Origin: Streptomyces sp. SID12501
GTDB taxonomy: Bacteria > Actinomycetota > Actinomycetes > Streptomycetales > Streptomycetaceae
Direction: 5' to 3'
Assembly (NCBI RefSeq): GCF_010550245.1
Contig: NZ_JAAGLU010000013.1
Span: 62,001 to 126,000 of the forward strand
DNA: 64,000 bases
Positions 45,049 through 54,829 of the stretch are shown here, piece by piece. Below the pieces are notes generated by a model. The model searched no databases and was not told the origin of the DNA. It saw only the letters and a program-made list of their open reading frames with translations. Each line of letters starts with the position of its first letter. The first letter of the stretch is position 1. A program made the position numbers and the translations under genes.

Positions 45049-45795
45049 TCACGCCTCCTTGGACGCCCGCATCGCCGCGCCCACGATCCCCGCGTTGTTC
45101 TGCAACTCCGCCGGGACGATCTCCGCCTTGATGCCCTCGATCAGCGGCAGGAACTTCTGTGACTTGCGGCTGACACCGCCGCCGATGATGAACAGCTCCG
45201 GGGAGAACAGCATCTCCACATGGGCCAGGTACTTCTGGACGCGCTGGGCCCAGTGCTCCCACGTCAGCTCGTTGTCGTCCTTGGCCTTGGTGGACGCCCG
45301 GGTCTCCGCGTCGTGGCCGTGGAGTTCCAGGTGGCCCAGTTCCGTGTTCGGGACCAGGACGCCCTCGACGAAGAGCGCGCTGCCGATGCCCGTACCGAAG
45401 GTGAGGAGAACGACCGTGCCTCTGCGGTCGCGGCCGGCGCCGAACTGCATCTCGGCGACGCCCGCCGCGTCCGCGTCGTTCAGCACCGTCACCGGGAGGC
45501 CGCCCAGCCGGTCGCTCAGCAACGCGCGCGCGTCCTTGTCGATCCAGTTCTTGTCGACGTTCGCCGCCGTACGGATCGTCGAGCCGCCCGTGACCACGCC
45601 CGGGAAGGTGATCCCGACCGGGCCCGTCCAGCCGAAGTGGTCGACGACTTCCTTCACGCCGTCCGCCACCGCGTCGGGTGTGGCCGGTTGCGGGGTCAGC
45701 ACCTTGAAGCGCTCCTCCGCGAGGTCGCCCCTGTCCAGGTCCACAGGGGCGCCCTTGATCCCTGACCCGCCGATGTCCACGCCGAAGATGTGCAT
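45049..45795 (-). CDS. ppgK: Polyphosphate glucokinase
   Basis: 248 residues. Phosphorylates glucose using polyphosphate (and usually ATP). The ROK-type phosphate motif FGVDIGGSGIKGAPVD is at the N-terminus. NWIDKDA, LNDADAAGVAE (catalytic Asp) and LTFGTGIGSALF, the second phosphate loop, are intact, as is the actinobacterial TKAKDDNELTWEHWAQRVQKYL insertion. Start ATG at 45795. It ends a short minus-strand run after ispH, whose stop is 29 bases upstream, so the two genes may be cotranscribed. Confidence 0.94.
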   Translation of the reverse strand: MHIFGVDIGGSGIKGAPVDLDRGDLAEERFKVLTPQPATPDAVADGVKEVVDHFGWTGPVGITFPGVVTGGSTIRTAANVDKNWIDKDARALLSDRLGGLPVTVLNDADAAGVAEMQFGAGRDRRGTVVLLTFGTGIGSALFVEGVLVPNTELGHLELHGHDAETRASTKAKDDNELTWEHWAQRVQKYLAHVEMLFSPELFIIGGGVSRKSQKFLPLIEGIKAEIVPAELQNNAGIVGAAMRASKEA

Positions 45796-45824
45796 GGCTC
45801 TACGTTACGGCGTAGGACTGACAG

Positions 45825-46853
45825 TCACTCGCCCGAGGGGGTCGTAACGGCCTTGGGTGCGGTGGTGCCCGTGCGCTGGGCCATCAGCTCCGCCGCCTCC
45901 GCGCGCAGGTCGCGGCGCAGCTCCTTCGGCAGGGAGAACGTGATGGACTCCTCGGCCGCCTTGACGAGCTCCACGTCCTCGAAACCGCGCTGCGAAAGCC
46001 ACTCCAGGACCTGCTCGACCAGGATCTCGGGGACCGACGCGCCCGAGGTGACGCCGACCGTCGACACGCCGTCCAGCCATGCCTCGTCGATCTCGTCGGC
46101 GAAGTCCACGAGGTACGCCTCGCGGGAGCCGGCGAGCTTCGCGACCTCGACCAGCCGGACCGAGTTCGAGGAGTTCTTGGAGCCGACGACGATCACCAGT
46201 TCCGCCTCCTCGCCCATCTGCTTCACCGCGAGCTGGCGGTTCTGGGTGGCGTAGCAGATGTCGTCGCTGGGCGGGGAGATCAGCTGCGGGAACTTCTCCT
46301 TGAGGGCGTCGACGGTCTCCATCGTCTCGTCCACGGAGAGGGTGGTCTGGGACAGCCACACGACCCTCGACGGGTCGCGGACCTCGACCTTGGCGACATC
46401 CTTGGGGCCGTCGACCAGCGTGATGTGGTCCGGGGCCTCGCCGGAGGTGCCGATGACCTCCTCGTGGCCCTCGTGACCGATCAGGAGGATGTCGTAGTCC
46501 TCGCCGGCGAAGCGGACGGCCTCCTTGTGGACCTTGGTGACGAGGGGGCAGGTGGCGTCGATGGTCGCGAGTTTGCCCGCGGCGGCCTCGTCGTGCACGA
46601 CCGGGGCGACGCCGTGCGCGGAGAACATGACGATGGACCCCTCGGGGACCTCCGCGGTGCGCTCGACGAAGATCGCGCCCTTCCTCTCGAGGGTCTGTAC
46701 GACGTATTTGTTGTGCACGATCTCGTGCCGGACGTAGATGGGGGCCCCGTACTGTTCGAGGGCCTTCTCGACGGCGATCACGGCGCGGTCCACTCCCGCG
46801 CAGTAGCCCCGGGGGGCGGCGAGCAGGACACGGCGGCCAGGCGAAGCGGTCAT
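45825..46853 (-). CDS. ispH: 4-hydroxy-3-methylbut-2-enyl diphosphate reductase
   Basis: Last enzyme of the MEP isoprenoid pathway, giving IPP and DMAPP. 342 residues from the ATG at 46853; an in-frame ATG nine bases upstream (46862) is equally possible because neither has a clear ribosome binding site. The three Cys that hold the 4Fe-4S cluster are seen in GYCAGVDRAV, ATCPLVTKVHKEA and DDICYATQNRQ. HEIVHNKYVV and VGVTSGASVPE are further signatures. It is divergent from xseA. Confidence 0.96.
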   Translation of the reverse strand: MTASPGRRVLLAAPRGYCAGVDRAVIAVEKALEQYGAPIYVRHEIVHNKYVVQTLERKGAIFVERTAEVPEGSIVMFSAHGVAPVVHDEAAAGKLATIDATCPLVTKVHKEAVRFAGEDYDILLIGHEGHEEVIGTSGEAPDHITLVDGPKDVAKVEVRDPSRVVWLSQTTLSVDETMETVDALKEKFPQLISPPSDDICYATQNRQLAVKQMGEEAELVIVVGSKNSSNSVRLVEVAKLAGSREAYLVDFADEIDEAWLDGVSTVGVTSGASVPEILVEQVLEWLSQRGFEDVELVKAAEESITFSLPKELRRDLRAEAAELMAQRTGTTAPKAVTTPSGE

Positions 46854-46977
46854 GGGAACCATCGTAAGGCCGCGCTCGGTGCGGCAACGATTGCGCGGGT
46901 TTCGCCCCCGCGGGCCGAGACGCGGGCGGGACGGGGACCTGCCCCGTGTTGTCAGTCCCGGCCGTTAGTCTCGCGGT

Positions 46978-48186
46978 ATGGGTCTCAACACGTCCGCTGA
47001 CGCTCCGCTGCCTGTCGGTGAGGTGTCGCGCCTCATCGGGGGGTGGATCGACCGGCTCGGTGCCATCTGGGTCGAGGGGCAGATCACCCAGTTGTCGCGG
47101 CGGCCCGGCGCCGGCGTGGTGTTTCTGACGTTGCGTGACCCCTCGCACGACATCTCGGTCGCCGTCACCTGCTATCGGCAGGTGTTCGACACCGTCGCCG
47201 ATGTGGTGAGCGAGGGCGCCCGGGTCGTCGTACTCGCCAAGCCCGAGTGGTACGCGCCCCGGGGACAGTTGTCGCTGCGGGCCACCGAGATACGGCCCGT
47301 GGGGGTCGGGGAACTGCTCGCCCGGCTGGAGCAGTTGAAGAAGGCCCTGGGCAACGAGGGGCTGTTCGCCGCCGAGCGGAAGAAGGCGCTGCCCTTTCTG
47401 CCGCACCTCGTCGGGCTCGTGTGCGGGCGGGCCTCCGCCGCCGAGCGGGACGTCCTGGAGAACGCCCGCCGCCGCTGGCCCGCCGTCCGCTTCGAGGTGC
47501 GCAACGTCGCCGTGCAGGGCGTGCACGCCGTACCCCAGGTCGTCCAGGCGGTGAAGGAGCTGGACGACCTGGACGAGGTGGATGTGATCGTCGTGGCCCG
47601 GGGCGGCGGGAGCGTGGAGGATCTGCTGCCCTTCTCCGACGAGCAGCTCGTCCGCGCGGTCGCCGCCTGCCGTACGCCGGTCGTCTCCGCCATCGGGCAC
47701 GAGCCCGACCACCCGCTGCTCGACTACGTGGCGGATCTGCGGGCCTCCACCCCCACCGACGCCGCCAAGAAGGTCGTACCGGATGTGGGCGAGGAGTACG
47801 AGCGGGTGCGGTTGCTGCTCGACCGGGCCCGGCGGTCCGTCCACGCCTTCGTCGAGCGGGAGGAGCGCGGGCTCGCGCACGCCCTCGCCCGGCCCGCCAT
47901 GGAGGATCCGCACCGGATGATCGACGAACGGGCCGACCATGTCGTCTCCCTCGTCGACCGGGCGCGGCGCACCCTCGGCCATCTCCTCGACCGCGCCGAC
48001 TCGGAGCTGTCCCACACCCACGCGCGCGTGGTGGGCCTCTCCCCCGCCGCGACCCTGCGGCGCGGGTACGCGGTGCTGCAGCGGGCCGACGGGCACGTGG
48101 TCCGGGATCCGGCCGAGGTGGCGGCCGACGAGACGTTGCGGGCGCGGGTCGCCGAGGGTGAGTTCACTGTCAGAGTCGATGTCTAG
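46978..48186 (+). CDS. xseA: Exodeoxyribonuclease VII large subunit
   Basis: 402 residues. N-terminal OB fold (WVEGQITQLSRRPGAGVVFL, then LRDPSHDISVAVTCYRQVF). The catalytic domain has GLVCGRASAAERDVLENARR and the conserved ARGGGSVEDLLPF and AIGHEPDHPLLDYVADLRAS motifs, then a helical tail. ExoVII degrades single-stranded DNA. Start ATG at 46978. The small subunit gene begins ten bases after its stop. Confidence 0.96.
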   Translation: MGLNTSADAPLPVGEVSRLIGGWIDRLGAIWVEGQITQLSRRPGAGVVFLTLRDPSHDISVAVTCYRQVFDTVADVVSEGARVVVLAKPEWYAPRGQLSLRATEIRPVGVGELLARLEQLKKALGNEGLFAAERKKALPFLPHLVGLVCGRASAAERDVLENARRRWPAVRFEVRNVAVQGVHAVPQVVQAVKELDDLDEVDVIVVARGGGSVEDLLPFSDEQLVRAVAACRTPVVSAIGHEPDHPLLDYVADLRASTPTDAAKKVVPDVGEEYERVRLLLDRARRSVHAFVEREERGLAHALARPAMEDPHRMIDERADHVVSLVDRARRTLGHLLDRADSELSHTHARVVGLSPAATLRRGYAVLQRADGHVVRDPAEVAADETLRARVAEGEFTVRVDV

Positions 48187-48195
48187 GGTGGGCGC

Positions 48196-48435
48196 ATGAC
48201 CAGCAAAGTGAGTGAGTCGCTCGGCTATGAGCAGGCGCGGGACGAGCTGATCGACGTCGTACGGCGACTGGAGGTGGGCGGGACGACGCTGGAGGAGTCC
48301 CTCGCCCTCTGGGAGCGCGGCGAGGAGCTGGCCAAGGTGTGCCGGCAGTGGCTGGAGGGCGCGCGCAAGCGGCTCGACGCGGCCCTGGCCGAGGAACCGT
48401 CCGAGGCGGGGAGCGACGAGGACGGCGCCGAGTGA
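48196..48435 (+). CDS. xseB: Exodeoxyribonuclease VII small subunit
   Basis: 79 residues, typical size. LGYEQARDELIDVVRRLEVG then TTLEESLALWERGEELAKVC is the three-helix XseB signature. It follows xseA after ten bases and is certainly cotranscribed. Several copies wrap around one large subunit in the enzyme. The C-terminal tail is acidic. Confidence 0.96.
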   Translation: MTSKVSESLGYEQARDELIDVVRRLEVGGTTLEESLALWERGEELAKVCRQWLEGARKRLDAALAEEPSEAGSDEDGAE

Positions 48436-48496
48436 CCTGACCGGGGTTCGCCACATGTCGCTTCCTGTGAAGCGGATCACCATCCACCGCATTTTG

Positions 48497-48515
48497 TTGA
48501 ACTTTGAACTTTCAA
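48497..48515. promoter_or_regulatory. Candidate operator upstream of the nitroreductase gene
   Basis: TTGAACTTTGAACTTTCAA combines a direct repeat of TTGAACTT-type half-sites with a terminal inverted repeat (TTGAA...TTCAA), in the only AT-rich part of the xseB-nitroreductase gap, about 65 bases before the start codon. It resembles MarR-type operators. Confidence 0.45.
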
Positions 48516-48579
48516 TTTGTAGTGTCGATGCCGTCAGCCGATCCCGCCGGATCCGACGCACGTCTACAGAAGGTCTTCC

Positions 48580-49170
48580 ATGTCCCTCGTTCTTGACCCC
48601 GCCGCCCAGGACCTGCTGTTCCGCGAGGCCCGTACCGCGAACACCTTCACCGACGAGCCGGTGTCGGACGAGCAGGTCCAGGCGATCTACGACCTGGTCA
48701 AGTTCGGCCCCACGGCCTTCAACCAGAGCCCGCTGCGCATCACCCTGGTCCGCTCCGCCGAGGCCCGCGAGCGCCTCGTGAAGCACCTGGCCGAGGGCAA
48801 CCAGGCGAAGACCGCCGCGGCGCCGCTGGTCGCGATCCTCTCCGCGGACAACGAGTTCCACGAGGAGCTGCCGGCCCTTTTCCCGGCCTTCCCCCAGGCC
48901 AAGGACCTCTTCTTCAGCGAGCGTTCCGCCCGTGAGGGTGCCGCCGGGCTGAACGCCGCTCTGCAGGCCGCGTACTTCATCATCGGCGTGCGTGCCGCCG
49001 GCCTCGCCGCCGGCCCGATGACCGGTGCCGACTTCGCGGGCATCCAGAAGGAGTTCCTGGACGACGACCACACCCCGCTGGCCGTCGTCAACATCGGCAA
49101 CCCGGGCGCCGACGCCTGGTACCCGCGCTCCCCGCGTCTGGCGTACGACGACGTCGTCACCACCGTCTGA
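48580..49170 (+). CDS. Malonic semialdehyde reductase/nitroreductase family protein (RutE-like)
   Basis: 196 residues, ATG at 48580. FMN-dependent nitroreductase fold: the N-terminal REARTANTFTDEPVSDEQ, the phosphate-binding SPLRITLVRS preceded by GPTAFNQ, and the C-terminal NIGNPGADAWYPRSPRLAYDD. It fits the RutE/YdjA-like clade, which acts on malonic semialdehyde or as a general NAD(P)H oxidoreductase. It sits alone between xseB and a strong terminator, with a candidate operator upstream, so it may be redox- or ligand-inducible. Confidence 0.9.
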   Translation: MSLVLDPAAQDLLFREARTANTFTDEPVSDEQVQAIYDLVKFGPTAFNQSPLRITLVRSAEARERLVKHLAEGNQAKTAAAPLVAILSADNEFHEELPALFPAFPQAKDLFFSERSAREGAAGLNAALQAAYFIIGVRAAGLAAGPMTGADFAGIQKEFLDDDHTPLAVVNIGNPGADAWYPRSPRLAYDDVVTTV

Positions 49171-49178
49171 GGCACACC

Positions 49179-49236
49179 GACGCGGTCATGACGGAGGCCC
49201 CCAGCTTGCGCTGGGGGCCTCCGTCATGACCGCGTC
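49179..49236. terminator. Very strong bidirectional hairpin terminator
   Basis: A perfect 27-base inverted repeat, 49179-49205 and 49210-49236, with a TTGC loop, separates the convergent nitroreductase and DUF4245 genes. It works on either strand. No T-run follows. Confidence 0.85.
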
Positions 49237-49250
49237 ACCCGGCTGGTTTC

Positions 49251-49790
49251 CTACGTCGTCCTCAGGGCCTGGGCCATCTTCGTCAGGCGGTCGAACGACG
49301 CCGTGCCCGCCACCACCGTCGTGGAACCCTTCTCGCGCAGCACCAGCGCGTCGTACTTCTCGCCCTCGTACCGCGTCCACGTCGCGTCCCCTATGCGCTG
49401 GGTGACCTTCGTCTCCCGGGCGCTCTGGGTGGCGTCGTCGATGAAGACGGACGGCTTCTGAGCGGACTGCTCCACCGCCACGTATTCACCCTCGGAGTCA
49501 TGGAAGCCGAGATGCCACGTGTCGAAGTCCTCACCGGAGAAACGCACCGAGGTGGCCTTCCAGTCGGCCGACAGGCCCTGGGGCGCGGCCACCGGGTAGC
49601 TCGCGGCGCGGCGAGCCGTCAGCAGCTCGACGCGGTAGTCGACCCGTTTGAGGTCGGGAGCGGAGTCGTCGTGCGGGATGAAGAGATAGATCACTCCCGC
49701 CGCGAGACTGATGAGGCCCAGGGAAAGGATCATGTCCCGGGCCGACTTCTGCTTGCCGTTCTTGCCGTTCGAACCTGCCACGCTCCCCAT
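49251..49790 (-). CDS. DUF4245 membrane-anchored protein
   Basis: 179 residues, start at 49790 (a GTG four codons later is an alternative). One N-terminal helix (MILSLGLISLAAGVIYLFIP) anchors an extracytoplasmic domain with VDYRVELLTARRAASYPVAA, APQGLSADWKATSVRF and WTRYEGEKYDALVLREKGST, the DUF4245 pattern. The family is found beside glpX in actinobacteria and has no known activity. It is divergent from glpX. Confidence 0.88.
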   Translation of the reverse strand: MGSVAGSNGKNGKQKSARDMILSLGLISLAAGVIYLFIPHDDSAPDLKRVDYRVELLTARRAASYPVAAPQGLSADWKATSVRFSGEDFDTWHLGFHDSEGEYVAVEQSAQKPSVFIDDATQSARETKVTQRIGDATWTRYEGEKYDALVLREKGSTTVVAGTASFDRLTKMAQALRTT

Positions 49791-49909
49791 CGTCGCAGGT
49801 GCACCGGCCCGCTCATCCGTGGGGCCCCCTGCTCATTTTGTCTGCCTGGCGATAGAGTCGGGGCCAATACCCTCATCCGGCCGTCGCCGTATCAGAAAGG
49901 TGCGTCTCG

Positions 49910-50944
49910 ATGACCGAGCATCATCATCTGCCGTCCGAACTCGAAGTCCCCTCCGAAGCTCCCGACCGCAACCTCGCCCTCGAACTCGTCCGGGTGACCG
50001 AGGCCGCCGCGATGGCCGCGGGCCGCTGGGTCGGCCGCGGTGACAAGAACGGCGCCGACGGTGCCGCGGTACGCGCCATGCGGACCCTCGTCTCGACCGT
50101 CTCGATGAACGGCGTCGTCGTCATCGGTGAGGGTGAGAAGGACGAGGCGCCCATGCTCTTCAACGGGGAGCGCGTCGGCGACGGGACCGGGCCCGAGTGC
50201 GACATCGCCGTCGACCCGATCGACGGTACGACCCTCACCGCCAACGGCATGACGAACGCCATCGCCGTCCTGGCGGCGGCCGACCGCGGGTCGATGTTCG
50301 ACCCGTCCGCCGTCTTCTACATGGACAAGCTGGTCACCGGGCCGGACGCGGCCGACTTCGTCGACATCAACGCGCCCGTCTCCGTGAACATCCGCCGGGT
50401 CGCCAAGGCGAAGCGGGTCACGCCCGAGGACGTCACCGTCGTCATCCTCGACCGGCCTCGCCACGTCGGCATCATCAAGGAGATCCGGGAGACCGGCGCC
50501 CGGATGAAGCTGATCTCCGACGGCGATGTCGCCGGTTCGATCCTCGCCCTGCGTGAGGGCACCGGCGTCGATCTGCTGTTGGGCATCGGCGGTACTCCCG
50601 AGGGCATCATCTCGGCCTGTGCCGTGAAGTGCCTCGGCGGCACCATCCAGGGCAAGCTGTGGCCGAAGGACGACGAGGAGCGGCAGCGGGCGGTGGACGC
50701 GGGCCACGATCTCGACCGCGTGCTCATGACCGACGACCTGGTCTCCGGTGAGAACGTGTTCTTCGTCGCGACCGGGATCACCGACGGCGAGCTGCTGCGC
50801 GGGGTTCGTTATCGGTCGGAGACGGCGACGACGGAGTCGATCGTGATGCGGTCGAAGTCGGGGACCGTCCGGCAGATCTCGTCCGAGCACCGGCTGAGCA
50901 AGCTGGCGGCCTACAGCGCGATCGACTTCAGTCGCGCCAAGTAG
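49910..50944 (+). CDS. glpX: Class II fructose-1,6-bisphosphatase
   Basis: 344 residues, ATG at 49910 preceded by AGAAAGGTGCGTCTCG. Hydrolyses fructose-1,6-bisphosphate in gluconeogenesis. Metal and substrate motifs: IGEGEKDEAPML, CDIAVDPIDGTTLTANGM and, further on, GDVAGSILALREGTGVDLLLG and GGTPEGIISACAVKCLGG. The length is normal. It is followed by a dispersed repeat and a T-run terminator. Confidence 0.97.
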   Translation: MTEHHHLPSELEVPSEAPDRNLALELVRVTEAAAMAAGRWVGRGDKNGADGAAVRAMRTLVSTVSMNGVVVIGEGEKDEAPMLFNGERVGDGTGPECDIAVDPIDGTTLTANGMTNAIAVLAAADRGSMFDPSAVFYMDKLVTGPDAADFVDINAPVSVNIRRVAKAKRVTPEDVTVVILDRPRHVGIIKEIRETGARMKLISDGDVAGSILALREGTGVDLLLGIGGTPEGIISACAVKCLGGTIQGKLWPKDDEERQRAVDAGHDLDRVLMTDDLVSGENVFFVATGITDGELLRGVRYRSETATTESIVMRSKSGTVRQISSEHRLSKLAAYSAIDFSRAK

Positions 50945-50951
50945 TGCTCCT

Positions 50952-50994
50952 CGCGCCCACGCGGCAAAGCCGCACGATGTCATAGCCCCGCGCC
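50952..50994 (-). repeat. Dispersed Streptomyces intergenic repeat, copy 2
   Basis: Reverse-complement relative of the block at 17034-17075: both share the GGCGCGGGGCT start, an inner GCGGC/GCCGC hairpin and the GCGTGGGCGCG end. It lies right after the glpX stop. Confidence 0.7.
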
Positions 50995-51001
50995 ACTGCA
51001 G

Positions 51002-51036
51002 GAGGCGCCCCTTGTGCGGAGGGGCGCCTCTTTTTT
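51002..51036 (+). terminator. Rho-independent terminator of glpX
   Basis: A ten-base stem GAGGCGCCCC (51002-51011) with GGGGCGCCTC (51021-51030), a nine-base loop and six T residues (51031-51036). Confidence 0.9.
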
Positions 51037-51050
51037 CATGACCGGACGGG

Positions 51051-51422
51051 TCAGCCCGCCGCCGCTATCGTGCCGTGGGCGGCCTTCGTGAGTTCCACTT
51101 CGCGGCGGCGGCGCCTGGCCAGGACCACGCGGCGTTCGGCGGCTGTGAGGCCGCCCCAGACGCCGTACGGCTCGGGTTGCAGCAGCGCGTGTTCACGGCA
51201 CTCGACCATGACCGGACAGCCACCGCACACCCGCTTGGCCGCCTGCTCCCGGGAGAGCCGGGCCGCGGTCGGTTCCTTCGAAGGGGCGAAGAAGAGACCC
51301 GCCTCGTCGCGTCGGCACACCGCCTCGGTGTGCCACGGGGCGTCCTGGTCCCTCTCTCGCACTGGCACCCGCTGGGGCGGAACGGCAGCGACCTGCAGGG
51401 ACGAATGCGGCGGTTGCAGCAC
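51051..51422 (-). CDS. WhiB-like iron-sulfur regulator
   Basis: 123 residues, GTG start at 51422. Four Cys arranged as Cys (in AVCRRDEAGLFF), then Cys-x2-Cys (VCGGCPVMVEC with the fourth Cys five residues on) bind a 4Fe-4S cluster, and YGVWGGLTAAERR is the turn preceding the basic DNA- or sigma-binding tail (VVLARRRRREVE). From the position next to glpX it may be the wblI orthologue (recalled synteny, not verified). Probably redox- or NO-sensitive and acting with the principal sigma factor. Confidence 0.92.
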   Translation of the reverse strand: MLQPPHSSLQVAAVPPQRVPVRERDQDAPWHTEAVCRRDEAGLFFAPSKEPTAARLSREQAAKRVCGGCPVMVECREHALLQPEPYGVWGGLTAAERRVVLARRRRREVELTKAAHGTIAAAG

Positions 51423-51710
51423 GGTCTACTCCTGACGACGGCTTCTTCGCGAGCTGGAGGTAGCCGTGGGGCCCACGTGGACCGGGGCGACGGATCCGGA
51501 ACGTCCGGGGCATGCGATCGCAAGGCGCGCGCTTGCCGGGCGTACCGGGTTCCGCGTGAAGCCCACGGCACCCTCCAAGAGACGATGCAGCAAGCCCTAC
51601 CCGCTGTGCGCGCGCCTATGCACTGAGTTCCCGACCGCTGAGGTTCCAGGGCATTGTCGAGGCGTCTTGACCTGACCGAATCGCCTCGGGTGCGACCGAA
51701 TTCACAACCG

Positions 51711-52409
51711 TCAACGGTCCAGGTGTTTGCGCAAACTCCGGTCGACCTTGCGGGAGACGCGGTCGAGAATGTCCCCGATCACCTTGCCCCGCTTGGGTTT
51801 CGCCTCGACATTGCCGAGTATGGCCAGCCCGTCCACATAGACCACGGGTGCGTCGGGATCGCCCGAATCCAGTGTGCTCACCTCGAAGTTGCCGAGCACA
51901 CCGCCGCCGGTGCCGCGCAACGAGACGTTCTCCGGGACGCGGATCTCGACGTTGCCGAAGACCGAGATCGCCTTGATCACGACCTGCTGGTACTCGAATA
52001 TCGCCTCGCTGAGGTCGATCTCGACGCTGCCGAAGATCGCGTACGCGTGCATACGGCGTCCCGCGCGCCAGCGGCCCTTGCGGACGGCGGCGCTGAAGAC
52101 CGCCACCACGTTGTCGTCGGGGTCGAGCGGGATCGCGCCCGGGGTGGGGCGGTTGGGCGCGGGCGCGTATCCCCACGCCGTGGCCCGGGGCGCGTGGGAC
52201 TGGTGGCCGGCGGGCAGGTCCCGTACGAAGACCTCCAGTTCGCCGACCGTCTTGGCGCTCAGCACCCCCTCGACGCGCTCGGAGTGCTCGTCGGGCGTGA
52301 GGCGGCCCTCGGCCAGCGCCTCGCGCAGGAGGTCCGCGACGCGGTCGCGGTCGGCGTCCGAGGCGCGGAGGTCGGAGGCACGCGGTTCGGTCTGCTTCTG
52401 AAGGTCCAC
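51711..52409 (-). CDS. DUF1707 and LiaF-like domain protein
   Basis: 232 residues, GTG at 52409. The N-terminal DUF1707 (about 10-62) reads LRASDADRDRVADLLREALA, GRLTPDEHSERVEGVLSAKT. The C-terminal half has the repetitive beta pattern of the LiaF-like cell-wall-active antibiotic response domain: YAIFGSVEIDLSEA, ISVFGNVEIRVPENV, LGNFEVSTLDSG and LAILGNVEAK. No membrane helix is seen between them. It may respond to envelope stress. Its start is about 185 bases from the divergent class I fumarase gene. Confidence 0.9.
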   Translation of the reverse strand: MDLQKQTEPRASDLRASDADRDRVADLLREALAEGRLTPDEHSERVEGVLSAKTVGELEVFVRDLPAGHQSHAPRATAWGYAPAPNRPTPGAIPLDPDDNVVAVFSAAVRKGRWRAGRRMHAYAIFGSVEIDLSEAIFEYQQVVIKAISVFGNVEIRVPENVSLRGTGGGVLGNFEVSTLDSGDPDAPVVYVDGLAILGNVEAKPKRGKVIGDILDRVSRKVDRSLRKHLDR

Positions 52410-52593
52410 GGAAGCAGCGTACCCAAACGCGATAGATCGCGACTAGGGGTGTGGACGGACGGAACGGACAGTCTCGTTCGAGCCGCCCCCTTCTCAACTG
52501 AGTCTTACCTAACAAGCTTCTCCTCGGCGGCAGGTCATACGCTGGTGGGCGCCCGCCGATGAAGGCCGGGCCGCTGTCTTCGTCGAGTGAGGA

Positions 52594-54270
<1,677 letters not shown>

Positions 54271-54282
54271 TCCTGTGACGGG

Positions 54283-54313
54283 CGCCCGCCCCTGATTGAC
54301 GCAGGGGCGGGCG
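54283..54313. terminator. Hairpin terminator between class I fumarase and the convergent membrane protein gene
   Basis: A perfect 12-base stem, CGCCCGCCCCTG (54283-54294) with CAGGGGCGGGCG (54302-54313), and a seven-base loop lie between convergent stops. Confidence 0.8.
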
Positions 54314-54334
54314 TCGTATCAGCTCAGGACCTGG

Positions 54335-54829
54335 TCAGCCGGCGCAGACGGTGAAACTGACCGTGTCGCCGTTGTGGACGATCGCCGGGGCGTGCGGGGA
54401 GACGCCGAGCACCGAGTTCGGCTTGCAGCCCTTCACTGCCTTCTTCGTGACGGTGCCGAGCTTCGTCTGCGTCTTCTCGACGTAGTTCTTGGCCCCGTCC
54501 AGGCTCCAGCCGGCGAAGTCGATCGGGATGGTCGGGTTCTCGCCGTACAGCATGGTGGTGGCGTCGCTCTTGTCGGCCGTGCTCGTCGCCGGGGTCGAGC
54601 TGCTGCTGCCGGCGACCGAGGTGGCCAGGGCCGTCCCCCCGCCGACCGCGATGAGGGCGGCGGCGACGGCGGCGATGCCGGCGGTCCGGCGGCGACGGGT
54701 GCGGCGCTCGATCCGGGGCGCGTCGAAGTCGGGCGCCTCGGCGGAGTTCGCGTACTGGTTCATGGCGTTCATCAGTTCCTCTTCGAAGAGTGTGCGGCCG
54801 GAAGGCCGTGCGTCGCCGTACGAGGTCAT
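54335..54829 (-). CDS. Membrane protein with PASTA-like extracytoplasmic domain, partner of the sigma factor
   Basis: 164 residues, ATG at 54829 overlapping the sigma-factor stop by four bases. A cytoplasmic segment of about 48 residues (RTLFEEELMNAMNQYANS, ending in RRTRRRR) precedes one helix (TAGIAAVAAALIAVGGGTAL). The extracellular part has a Ser/Thr linker and a domain with the PASTA-like pattern SVLGVSPHAPAIVHNGDTVS, with two Cys (KGCKPN and TVCAG) that may form a disulfide. Position and topology suggest an anti-sigma factor or sensor; it lacks the zinc HxxxCxxC motif of ZAS proteins. Confidence 0.8.
   Translation of the reverse strand: MTSYGDARPSGRTLFEEELMNAMNQYANSAEAPDFDAPRIERRTRRRRTAGIAAVAAALIAVGGGTALATSVAGSSSSTPATSTADKSDATTMLYGENPTIPIDFAGWSLDGAKNYVEKTQTKLGTVTKKAVKGCKPNSVLGVSPHAPAIVHNGDTVSFTVCAG

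Noticed and set aside
45805..49071. 1088-codon minus-strand frame spanning xseA, xseB and ispH
   Set aside because: It contradicts four well-supported genes and has no domain; typical long shadow frame of high-GC DNA.
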